Of a stretch of DNA of 64,000 nucleotides, positions 49,484-60,100 are shown piece after piece. This stretch comes from Tyto alba (lineage: Eukaryota; Chordata; Aves; Strigiformes; Tytonidae): the NCBI RefSeq assembly GCF_018691265.1, contig NW_024881282.1, positions 26,252,899 through 26,316,898 on the forward strand. The letters run 5' to 3'. Under the pieces are notes generated by a model. That model had not been told where the DNA came from, ran no database searches, and saw only the letters and a list, made by a program, of their open reading frames with translations. Each line of letters opens with the position of its first letter. The first letter of the stretch is position 1. The translations under genes were made by a program, and so were the position numbers.

Positions 49484-50145
49484 TCATAATTCATTGAATA
49501 GTTTGGGTTGCAAGGGGCCTTTAAAGGTCATCTAGTCCAACCACCCTGCAATGAGCAGGGACATCTTCAACTAGATCAGGTTGCTCAGAGCCCCATCCTT
49601 GAATGTTTCCAGGGATGGGGCATCTACCACCTCTCTGGGCAACCTGTTCCAGTGTTTCACCATCCTCATTGTAAAAAATATCTTCCATATATCTAGTCTA
49701 AATCTACCCTCTTTTAGTGCAAAACTGTTATCTCTTGTCCTACTGCAACAGGCCTTGCTAAAAAGTTTGTCCCCATCTTCCTTATAAACCCCCTTTAAGT
49801 ACTGAAAGGCCACAATGATGTGTCCCCGAAGCCTCTTCTTCTCCAGGTGCCACAACCCTAGCTCTCTCAGCCTTTCCTCATAGGAGAGGTGTTCCAGCCC
49901 TCTGACCATTTTTGTGCCCCTCTTGTGGACCCGCTCCAACAGCTTTCCTGCGCTGAGGGCCCCCGAGCTGGCCCCAGCACTGCAGGGGGGTCTCCCCAGA
50001 GCGGAGCAGAGGGGGAGAATCCCCTCCCTGGCCCTGCTGGCCACGCTTCTCTCAAAGCAGCCCAAGATCTGGTTGGCTTTTTGGGCTGAGAGCGCACATT
50101 GCTGGCTCATGTCCAGCTTTTCATACACCAGTAACCCCAAGCCCT
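49484..50145 (-). mobile_element. CR1 LINE, antisense, ORF2 C-terminus still open
   Basis: The minus strand carries an open frame of 189 codons (50140-49571). It includes [17 protein letters not shown], a diverged middle with a deletion, [39 protein letters not shown] and [18 protein letters not shown]. These are the hallmarks of the CR1 ORF2 C-terminus, although the segment for 'RPHLEYCVQ' is lost. The 3' UTR follows to about 49484. The last 182 bases are nearly identical to those of the CR1 at 27118-27720. Confidence 0.94.
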
Positions 50146-51065
50146 ACACAAGTTGTTTGTATAAGTATTAACATAGTCTTTTTTAACTTCATAATCCTAG
50201 CAGAATTACAGGAACAGAAAAGACCTTCTACATTACTACATTTATCTCCCTACCAGTATAGGGCTGCTTCCCCAGCTAGCTTTCCCAAGTTCAGTTTCTT
50301 TGTTCAGTTTTGTAATATATTCCTTAGTGCATAGAGCTTCCCTTAGGAGAAAGACCAGTAAAAAAAAACGTTACTCATACAGAAGGGTTTCATGGCTTTA
50401 GGAAAATAAGAAATGAATCATTCCATACTGGTGTAATTGCTCTTTAGGTCACTGCTGTGACACGAGAAATCCAAACATATCAATAAGGCTTTCAGAAAAG
50501 GGAAAGAAAAATACTAATTTCTAAATAAATCTGATATCAAGCCTTTTTTTTTTAATTTTTTTTTTTTTTTTTGAGAAACCTCAGCTGGTCCCGTTCTGTG
50601 TAGTCTATGGGATAATAGCAAGAAATATCCTTTCTGAGGGAAAGGAATTAGACCTCAACAGGAATTCACAGAGCATCACATCTGTATACTTCCTTCAAGT
50701 TTAGAGCAAGTCTATTTCCCTTCCTGTTGACCCAGGCTCTGAGGCTTTTATTCATGCCCTTTCACATTTATCTGTCGTTACATACATGTCAATTCTTGAG
50801 ATCCAGTCATCTACAAAAAATATAATTTATCATCAGCATATATGTACTTCCTCTCTCAGCTTCTGATCCAAGTTCTCTCCTCAGGTGGTGGCCCAGCCGA
50901 AGGCACTGGGAGGTATCTGCTACACATTTCTGAAGTTGAATGGCACCGAATTCATTCTTTTCTGCTGGAGTGAAATCTCCATGGTGACAACTGCATCATC
51001 AAGCTGTGAGTGCTTTTCAGTGAAGACGAGAGTTTTATCATGAGATTCTCATTACAAGAGTGCCC

Positions 51066-51134
51066 TCTGTAAGTGAAGAGGAGATGTTACCGTAGGGGTT
51101 TCTGTAAATTAAGAGATGTTACCGTAGGGATTCA
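51066..51134. repeat. Tandem duplication, about 32 bp
   Basis: GAGATGTTACCGTAGGGGTT (51081-51100) recurs as GAGATGTTACCGTAGGGATT (51113-51132). Both copies are preceded by a similar CTGTAA stretch. Confidence 0.85.
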
Positions 51135-51299
51135 AACTGGCTGAAGCTAGTCTTTATCAACTGGCTTGTGAGGCTACATTGGACGTTAATGCTTCTGAAA
51201 CAGTATGTGTGTCCCCCCAGATTAGATGAACGCAAGACACCATCATAGTTAAAGCATCTGAATTTTCATGCTCAAACTCAACGGAAATAGCTTGCTCTC

Positions 51300-51400
51300 C
51301 TGGTGCCTCACGGGAGCGGCCGGGAGCAGGCCAGCACCCCCGGGCCCCGGGGACTCGCGCTTCGCCCCACGCACACCCTCCGCCTCAGCTGCCTGCTCAC
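51300..51400. other. Isolated GC/CpG-rich patch, about 100 bp
   Basis: GAGCGGCCGGGAGCAGGCC, then CCCCCGGGCCCCGGGGAC and CGCGCTTCGCCCCACGCAC, stand out from AT-rich surroundings. No reading frame, LTR end or promoter motif is recognised. Confidence 0.5.
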
Positions 51401-52349
51401 CAGCACCAGCTCAGGACTGACCGCTCTTCGTTTTGCTCCCTCTGTCACCAGTGCAGAGGTTGCTGTACTTTTTTAGTTGTTGAAGGTGTCGTATCAGTCT
51501 ACTTCTACAATGTGTGTATTCATCAACATCCGCTCTGTGCAATATACAGCTTGGCCTTTATGACCTTTACCCAGCTAAGACTTGGCAAATAAATCACTAG
51601 GAACGAAGCATCTGTTTTCCTCAGGTAAAATATGTTTTTCTGTCTTGGTCAGTAAGGGCCTTTCTTAAGTACAAGAAAACTTTTCCACACTATGCTTTAT
51701 ACACTAGTCTTAATAGCCTCTGGTTTGTTTTTCTGTGTTGCTCTAAATGATGGCACACTTAAAAGAAAGTCAGTCTAAATTAAGATCTCAGGTTTTGCAA
51801 TTGTGCCATCACCTTCCTGAGGAATGTGTTTAATTTGTGACAAGTCTTTTTAAAAACTTTCAAATTAATCCTCTAAGGTTCAGATAAGGATAATAGAAAC
51901 TTGGCAGTTCTAATACACTGTAACTGCTATATCTTGACCTGAAACATGAGGTGAGACCTGAACGATTTCTTTGTTAGATTAAAACTAATTTAGTAAACAA
52001 GTTTCTTTGTTACAGAATTTGAGGAAAGCTGGGGATATTTCCCAACAGGGAACCCATGGGCTTATGCATGAATACAATGCTGAGAAGCACTAGTATTCAG
52101 TTTCATGAAAGGATTCTCTGTGCAAACCACTAACTTGGCCAGTTCAAACTCCTGTCAACAGTTGCTTCACAGCAGACAGGATAAGAGCAGTGAGAACATG
52201 GCTCCTACACACACCCAAAAATGACTCATCCTTGAATGTAACCTCACTTTGATAGCTGCACCAATGCACAATTGCGCTGACTGGCTAGTGTGGAGCAAGA
52301 TAACACATGTTCACTTGGGAAAGAGTTAAAATGTAGAGACAGCATCATC

Positions 52350-52760
52350 AAGTCTAGAGCAGACATCTCCTCCTTTCACCTACTTTTGCATTTCCTGCAT
52401 CAAATATAAACTTGCTGCCCTCCAGTTTTATAATCAGCTCATTGCTTCTTTTGGGCCCTCACTCCACTATTCAAACCTCGCAGTGTACTAAAATTTCGTT
52501 TCCCTCTGCACCTCTTCCAAAAGTCTCCAGCGCCGATGCCTGTTCTGGCAGCTACCTCTAACTTCAAATGCTGCTGTTGCCCCCTCACTCCAGTTCTCTC
52601 TTCTGAACTCCTCTCTCTACCTCACACACCACAACACTCTATCTTGCCCAAGGCAACTGCCATTTCCTCTTCTACCAGGCTCCATTTTCTCCCCTACATA
52701 CAAAATCTTTGAGCACACTCTTTCCATTCACTTTATACCTTGGCTACAACACTCTAGCAA
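52350..52760. other. Pyrimidine-biased segment, unclassified
   Basis: The plus strand is strongly C/T-rich for about 400 bp (for example CTCTCTTCTGAACTCCTCTC near 52600). It may be a remnant of an old repeat I cannot name. Confidence 0.35.
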
Positions 52761-53470
52761 CACATTGTAATTTTCTTCCCACATTCTCCTCTTCAGCACC
52801 CTCTGAAGAGCACCACGGGCATTAAATTGTGGCTCTTTACAGTCTCTCCATCAATCCACTAAGGATAGCATTTGCAAATTCAACAGCAGCCTCTTTCTGA
52901 AATGCTTTTTCCTCTTTAAGTCCAATTTATCAGAGCTGCATAATTTCTGTAGAAATCTCCCTCTGGTTTTCATGGTACCATATTTATTTATTCTCCTGCA
53001 TGCAAAGACTGCAATCAATGCATTTCTTTACAGTTTCAAACCACTTTTTCATTTCTGTAGTGGCTTAGTCTTTGGCTCCTTCCTCTTATTCTGTACTATG
53101 TCCTTGATTACAGTCATCAGGAAACTCAACAGCTTCAATATTTCCAACTTCAGAGTCTAAAATATAAGCTTTACTAGCTTTCCAAGTCTATAATGTTAGT
53201 GTGTTCCTCTTTTTCTTTACATCCTTAATTTACTATATTACTTTTCCCCTTAGCTCCCTATATAAACGGGGTCTCAAATACTTTGCTACTATTGTTGAAA
53301 TTTTAACTCATTATATCTCTTCTACTTTAACTGTCCAGATCCTGCCTTGTAGCATTCCAGTCCACCCAAAGCAACTAAGAGTACGCATTTCAGAGGAGTA
53401 TTTCAGATCTTGCAGTTATCAGACGTAAGGTGAAAAAACACCTTTACTAGATTCACTCAACCCTCAAATG

Positions 53471-53476
53471 GTTGAA
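53471..53476. repeat. Target-site duplication, left copy (GTTGAA)
   Basis: GTTGAA directly flanks the LTR end at 53477 and matches 54153-54158 exactly. Confidence 0.85.
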
Positions 53477-53571
53477 TGCGGAGCCGCGGACGAATGACAC
53501 GCCGAGACGGGTTCAGTGTGGGTGATAGAGCATCAATCAACGTGTGTCCTTATTGGTCCAGGGTACATATA

Positions 53572-53577
53572 TTTATA
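53572..53577 (-). promoter_or_regulatory. LTR TATA box
   Basis: TATAAA on the minus strand within CTGTATAAATATATG, about 95 bp before the LTR's 3' end. The position fits a U3/R boundary shortly downstream. Confidence 0.6.
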
Positions 53578-53690
53578 CAGACAATGATAATTATTATGCC
53601 TACTAGTCACTAGCTGATTGGCTTAAGCTCTAAAGGTCATATTCGCACAGTCCACCCACCTGCAGTTAGCTTACAGCACAAGCCTCTCAC

Positions 53691-53854
53691 AACACTAAGT
53701 TTCTCATGCTACTATTTCTGATTCCTGTTGACTTGTTTTCAATACACGACAGTACTGTAACACAATGTTTCTCAGACCACCGTTATCATAACACTGGGTT
53801 TCTCAGACCACTATTCCTAATTCCCCTTAACCTGTTTTCGACACACCACGGTAC
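53691..53854 (-). repeat. Imperfect repeats in the LTR U3
   Basis: AACACTAAGTTTCTCATGCT (53691-) and AACACTGGGTTTCTCAGACC (53790-) each begin a similar block of about 65 bp, 99 bp apart. A third partial GTTTCTCAGACCACC lies between them. The layout resembles duplicated enhancer blocks in retroviral U3 regions; enhancer function is inferred only. Confidence 0.65.
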
Positions 53855-54001
53855 ACAGGGCTGAAGCATCCTTGACATTCCTCCTGTATCAGCAGCTGCA
53901 GGCAAACCCTCGTGGGGCCCAGCATCAGCAGCTAGAGCAGGCTCTGATCATACAATTGCTCGGTGGGCTCAGGACCCTTGTCTCTGAGCCATTCTCCAAC
54001 A

Positions 54002-54020
54002 ATTCCCCCTTTTTCTTTTT
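54002..54020 (-). other. Polypurine tract of the provirus
   Basis: The minus strand reads AAAAAGAAAAAGGGGGAAT immediately before the LTR start. This is the expected place for the plus-strand primer of reverse transcription. Confidence 0.8.
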
Positions 54021-54120
54021 GTATGAGCAGAGCCTGCGCCAACGTTTGTTCAAAGATTTTCTTAATACATGACAAGGCACAACTTAGGCATGCAGGCTTA
54101 CAATCTACTGGCTAAAGGCA

Positions 54121-54152
54121 CAGGACCCTTGTCTCTGAGCCATTCTCCAACA
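54121..54152 (-). repeat. 32-bp remnant of the 5' LTR
   Basis: The segment is identical to 53970-54001 (TGTTGGAGAATGGCTCAGAG and the next 12 bases on the minus strand) and lies directly against the target-site duplication. It is followed by internal rather than LTR sequence. Confidence 0.85.
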
Positions 54153-54158
54153 GTTGAA
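54153..54158. repeat. Target-site duplication, right copy (GTTGAA)
   Basis: GTTGAA directly follows the proviral end at 54152 and matches 53471-53476 exactly. Confidence 0.85.
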
Positions 54159-57100
54159 GACCAATGAAGCATGAGCTTTTGCTCCTGCACTGCAGGTCTG
54201 TTATCTACAGAAAAACACAACTCTCAGTAGAGTTTCTTCAGAGCCTCTTTCTTTTTCTGCTCTATCTGTTTTGAGAGTGACTATCATACACAACTCAGAT
54301 CAGGGAAACCTGGCTCTGTACAGTTTACATAGCAAGCAACAGCTTTTTGTTGTGTTTTATACAAGGAAGTACCTTGCAGCATTGGCTGCTCCTTAAACTA
54401 CTTAAATGACTGTAAATGTCTAGCAAATCACAAACAGTAACAAGCAGTGACGTTCATACAACAGGTCACATAATGCTCGATCCAACCCCCCTCTCAGAGC
54501 CAAGAAAAAGACAAACAATCGCCCCAAGCTCTGAATCAGAGTTGTATCCTATTGCTTTGTGGTCCAGCAGGTGTCCTGTAGCATCTTCTTGGCTGAGAGG
54601 AGGCTGCTAGAGCATAAAGCAAGGCAAAAGCAGCGGTATGTCCTCCAATGTCTGCCTCAGGGTGACACAGAAATTGGGATCAGGCATTATTATTGCCTCT
54701 TACATTCATATCGAGACAGGATAGAGGGATGCTTTCTTCCCCCAGCAGTTCTGCTCAGTAACACCTACGGGAAGCAGCAGCTGGCCAGGTAGTTGTACTT
54801 TGCAGCACAAGTCAGAACTACTCCCACATCCAGGGAAAGCCAACACCACTGCTTTTACCTCAAAAGGAATTGTATTATTTTTCATAATATTATTTATCAT
54901 TATATTTAAATTAATATTTTAATTACTTTTAAGGGTTTTTTATTAATAATCCAAAAGATAAAGCTGAATTACCAGGTAGATTATTCAGGCAAGTAAGCCG
55001 AAAGGCATACTTATGAGCAGTTCAAGGACTAGTGGCAATTTCCAAGCAATGTTTTTGGCAAAGAAACAGGGAAGTGAACCTTCTGGTTCCGAAGTCCAGC
55101 TGGATTATGAGGTGGGATGTCCATCTGTCACAAGTGCATCCCCAAGCATTCTTTTTCCCTGTCACACACACATTGCATATTCCTACACCACAATTAAAAG
55201 GCAGAGAACTTTGCAGCCCCAGAGCCCTGACAATTTTGCTCATAAAAGTCAAACATTAAAGCCAGCTACGCATTTCTCCTAAATAATGAATCACTTGGCC
55301 ACATCAGCTACAGTTTTCTTTTGCATCGTAGGAAACTGAATCCTGCTAGTCACTGTAAAATATGCTCCTGTTAATCCCATGGCAATTGCACATCAGATCA
55401 GCATGCCTGTCATGGACAATTCAAACAGCAGAACAAAGCTTGTAAAGGGACAGAGAGGAAAAAACTCCTCACACATTTAAAATAAATTAGTGTTAAACAG
55501 AGGATGGTTTTTCAGATCAAACATTGAGAGAACGGCTGATTTAACAGTAGAAGATGTAATTAATGAGCCACTGGAAAAACAGTTGAGACTCTGATGGCAG
55601 AGTTCAACTACATCTGGATTATTTTTTTTTTCTCTGCCGTATTCATGTATTTTCCTTTTTAAGCTGCAATACAACACTACCGTTTAGTGGTCAGACACAC
55701 AAAGTGCAGACTCCAGCAGCCCTCCTGTATTTTTGTCCAAACAGGTGACAACTATTTTAAGAGTAAATAGCATACTCACATAATCCTAAAAACCAGGAAA
55801 TTAATATTACTCTAATTTTTGATTGCTGAGCAAAATAAAATGTCTTTGAAATTAGGTGCTTGAGTAAAGCCTTGTCAGAGGCACTGAAATAGTTTCAAAG
55901 ACTAGGCAAATAAAACAGAAACATTTGCAAATTATTATCAGGAAGAACATGATACTGTCTCACACAACTCTGTGGACTCCTGTTGAAATGCATCTGAATT
56001 CCAGTATGTGTATCTTCAAGGGAAACAATGTATGCAGCTATACAAGCTGTCTTTTGCTGAAAAAAAAAAAAAAAAAAGGCAGTACCATGCCCCTGTAAGC
56101 TATTTATTTCATGATTTTTACTGAATTTTACCATTAAATACTCAGGAATAGAAAATTTAGAACCGAATGTGTTACCCATGATCTAACGAGTGAGGAATCC
56201 TAAGGAAGCTTGTTCATCCACTTACACTAGTATAGCTAATATCCTCTATGTCAAGATGATGTTCACTTTTACTTATTTGTCATTCAAATCACTGTACTCC
56301 TGCAACTGGACTTGAACAAAAGCCGCTGGTTTCAGAGCACTTACACTATCTTAAGCACTTGTCAGTGTATTCTTCAAAAAGCCATGACACTTGAGAGCTT
56401 GTTGGCTGAAGAAGGTCTTTGTATGACAAAACCTCTTATGAGCAAAAAACCTACAATCTGAAGGCCACGCAGTAGAAAACTCAAGTGGCTTTTCAATCAT
56501 CAATCATGTTACAAGTGAAAATGCTATTTTTTTCATTGGTTGGGATGCTGTTACTTTTTAGAATACGATGCCAGATATATTTAAAAATTGAAATCCACAG
56601 CTCTGTTATGTTTGTAACCAACAGCAGAGCACTGGACTGGATTTTCATGTCTGTGTGTAAAGTTTCTAAAATAAGCCAGAACAATCAATCAGGAATTTTC
56701 ATTGTTCACATTTCATGACAAATTATAGCTGATGATTTAATCCTATCGTTCTAGTTGCTTAGAGCAGGTAAATGAGGGGGCAGAGACCAGCTAGGTAAAA
56801 TGAATTAATTAGAAAGAAAAATGCATTCAGGTGCCAATTTCTGGGAATTATAATTACAAGTTTGGAGAGAAGAAGGAAATGTCTTTTTAAAGTATGGATA
56901 AAAATACTTTTCAGGGTAAGCTTCTAGTGCTAGGTGAAATTAAACATCGTACTCAGTCATGCTCACTGTGTTTAATAAATGCATTTATTGGCCCATTTCC
57001 TTTTAAGGCAATTAGTGGGTCTGCTGTTTCTCAGGTAGTTTTAATGTATTTCCCCCCAAACTTGCAAACTTGAATTTCATTCATAAATTTCAAAAATAAG

Positions 57101-60100
57101 GTGCAAATGACCAATTTTTCTCAGTCTGCTTCTTCCAAATACTTACAGCTCTGTAAAGCCTTATGATTACAATCACTCTTTGAATTCAGTAACATTTTTC
57201 AACCAAAGGCACTCTCATCATTTTACCTGAAAGTGTGCAATGCTCTTATTTCCATTTTCAATTAAGAGATCTATCGCACACATGCTGTAAGACAAGTATG
57301 AGTCTTTGAATTAACTCTGAGAGCAGAAACATTGGATAAATTTTTCACCATGGTCCGCTATGTATTCTTCCAGACGTCTGCTTATTTTTGCAAAGTTCTG
57401 CTCAGCAGGAAGCTGTAAGCTGGGCCCTGCTCTGCTTGGCTGGCCAGATGCTGCTCTCTACCTTCCCAGCTGGGAATTGGGGCTGCAAGCTGCAATTACT
57501 TTTTGAGACCCTGGGAGATCACACAGTCTTCCCTTGGAGATTGCAGGGGACACCGCTTATCTGGGAACTGGTCTGAATAATATCCACTAGTTGTCTGGAT
57601 CCAAATCCACATGGAAATCTTCGGTTTGTAGTTTTGCTTTAGATACTGCAAATCCCTCCGTAACAGAAATTGTATTATATACATCACTGACTGCTGCACA
57701 AAAAGGTCAAAGCTATAGTCTACACACCATTATGAAAGCATCCAAGCTACAGACTACCATGTCATCGGGTCTACCTGGTGGCATTCAAGGAAGCAGTTTC
57801 TGGAAAGCCCCCTAGAAACAAAGATTTCCTTTCATTTGAACCGGTCTTCGGATTCAGAGCAACCTGCCTCACAGTACGCTTTTGTCAGATGTGGGAGTAT
57901 TTCTGGCTTTCTTTTTTCTTGTGTGAGAGAGAGAGCATGCACTGCAGAAGCAGGTAGAAACATGGAATTTGTAAGAGTTATTAATACCTGAACCGAACCT
58001 ATCCCACCTCGTGCCTGCAGCAGAAGCAGACTTCAACCAGTGATTCAAGTCGCAGAAGGACTGTGCAATAACACATACCTACCCAAATATGTTTAGAGGT
58101 GAGAGACTTATTTTTCCTTCTTTGAAAGCATTTTAATTCCAAAGTCCCAGTGCTAGAATTGCGGCATCACCTTAATGTCCATGACACAATGTTCTCATGC
58201 TAGCTTACTGACTAATGGTGGATTCTGGTGATAATGCTGTAAACTGCATTTCTTTCAGGCATAATCATTAATAAAAAGCATGTGGGACAGCACTCCATCG
58301 TATACTGTCTGGAACATAACTGAGATGTATGATGCCTTTTGGCTAGGTACACATGCTATGTTAAGGCTCAGCATGCAACACTGAAAAAGAGCGACATGGT
58401 TGACTTCTAAAAAAAAAAGGAGGAAAAGGAAAAACAGATGTCAAGGTTTCAACAAGTCATTGCACACTGCAGCTGGAACCAGTACAAAAACAACACAAGT
58501 ATGCTGATAATGTAGCATTTCATGTAACGATAAGGGCAATAAAATACCAGAAAATGCAAAACCTTGAACGGCTAAACACCTTCCTCAAATTCCAGAGGGT
58601 CACTTGGGCTGAACAATAATAGTAATCCTTTCAATAACCAGATCAAATGATTCAACTCTTTCTGCTCAGGAAAAGTGAAAATTGAGAGATTCTCTAAGTG
58701 CAGAATATCGACAATAAATCCAAAGTCCAACCCAAACAGACATTCAGATGCACGCTATCTCATCACCATCACTCTTGAAACTATTTGGCAATAGTTTCCA
58801 TTATTACAACAGATGTTAACAAGATGGATAGAGAGTATGTTAAATAAACATTAAAATTAATATATAAGTATCTGTCTAGCAAAGCCACTGTTCAAATTAT
58901 ATACTTCCCCAAGAGTACTTCTTGGGAAATTAATCGGAGAATTTTTCTTGTTAGTAACTGCTATAAATTCAAGGTATTTCCATTAACAAAGACTGTGTCC
59001 TTCAGAAAAATTACTAAGCGACGTAAACAGGGTCTACATGTGTAATCCGTAACTGGACTCTGGTGGAGCGATTCTCATAACTGGAAAGCTGTTCTCACTG
59101 GGCTTTGGCTCCTTAGGACAGAGCAGCAAAGCTAGGAAATGTGCAGAGGGAATCTAATTTACAAAAATTTACAACGTGAAAGAGTTCAAAAGCCTAAGGA
59201 TGAAGAAAGAGCAGACATAAGCAATAATCACAAAAATCTGGAATTTCAAGCCCAGCTCTGTGGAAGAGACACCTCGGCCAGAAGAGTGTCTCCATTACGC
59301 AGGCAGGCTGATTGCAACAGTTAAGATTTCTGAAGCATGTTGAATGTGGAGATTGCTTTCTCATGTAAATATCTCTTACTGGAATGCGGACTATTGCTTG
59401 TGAGTCTTTCAGTACAGCAAGTTCTGAGACATGACTAAAACTAGCAAGTAAAATATTAGTAGAGTTTACAAATCCGTGAATATGATATGAACCATCAGGA
59501 CTAGAGCTGACATCAAAGCAAGCAAGCAGAAATCTCAGATTGACACTTGGAAAGAGCATTTTACAAGCAGTGGTAGAATCACAACTGACTAGTCAAACAA
59601 AGATTTAAGAATTAAAAAGAAACCTGCTAAGTGGTAGTTAAACAAAAAGATGCAGTCAGTTAAAGTTTCAAATAAATCCAGGCCAGCAAAACACAGAATA
59701 AGTTAATGTAGCAATGGGAGGTGAAGAGGAGTTTTCTCAAGCACGAGAAAGCTCTAGCATGATGGTGCGTAAAACAATTCCTTCAAAAATCCCTTCTATA
59801 TTGCTATATTTTTTTTTATATATTTAAACTGTAATCTTAATCTAAGATGTAAACTGCGAAAGGAGGTACTTTTTATTAAGAAGAGATATTCAAAGTTGTT
59901 CATTTTAAGATTAAAATTACTAGAATGTACTTGTACCCATACCAATATTGTTAAAATATACTTGTTGCCTAAGAAACTGTAAAGGAAAATTTTTGGCTGA
60001 CATACAACCCTCTCGCATTCATCAGTGATCCGACAGCTGCATATTTATAGATTCCACAAGCGAAGAGTGTTGCATTCATGCTTAATTACTAGAAAGTTCA

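Larger units (their letters stand above)
50146..53470. other. Intron stretch without recognised gene
   Basis: Intron with T10/T17 runs at 50544-50572, a 32-33-bp tandem duplication (51066-51134), a GC-rich patch (51300-51400) and a pyrimidine-biased zone (52350-52760). No exon is recognised. Confidence 0.5.
53477..54001 (-). repeat. 3' LTR of the ERVK-type provirus
   Basis: 525 bp, starting TGTTGGAGAATGG and ending CTCCGCA on the minus strand, the usual TG...CA termini. A TATA box lies at 53577-53572. The GC-rich CGTCTCGGCGTG/CCGCGGCTCCGCA stretch forms the U5-like end. Confidence 0.85.
53477..54152 (-). mobile_element. ERVK-type provirus reduced to 676 bp
   Basis: The copy is antisense to the window. 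It is bounded by a perfect 6-bp target-site duplication GTTGAA (53471-53476 and 54153-54158), the length expected for ERVK/alpharetrovirus-like integration. On the minus strand the order is: the first 32 bp of a 5' LTR (54152-54121), 119 bp of internal sequence ending in a polypurine tract (54120-54002), and a complete 3' LTR (54001-53477, 525 bp, TGTTGGAG...CCGCA). The 32-bp 5' LTR remnant is identical to the start of the 3' LTR. Nearly all of the 5' LTR, the primer-binding site, gag, pol and env are absent. It cannot encode any viral protein. Confidence 0.85.

Noticed and set aside
54002..54120. Possible remaining retroviral coding frame in the provirus
   Set aside because: Only about 119 bp of internal sequence remains, ending at the polypurine tract. 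It is too short for any functional domain.
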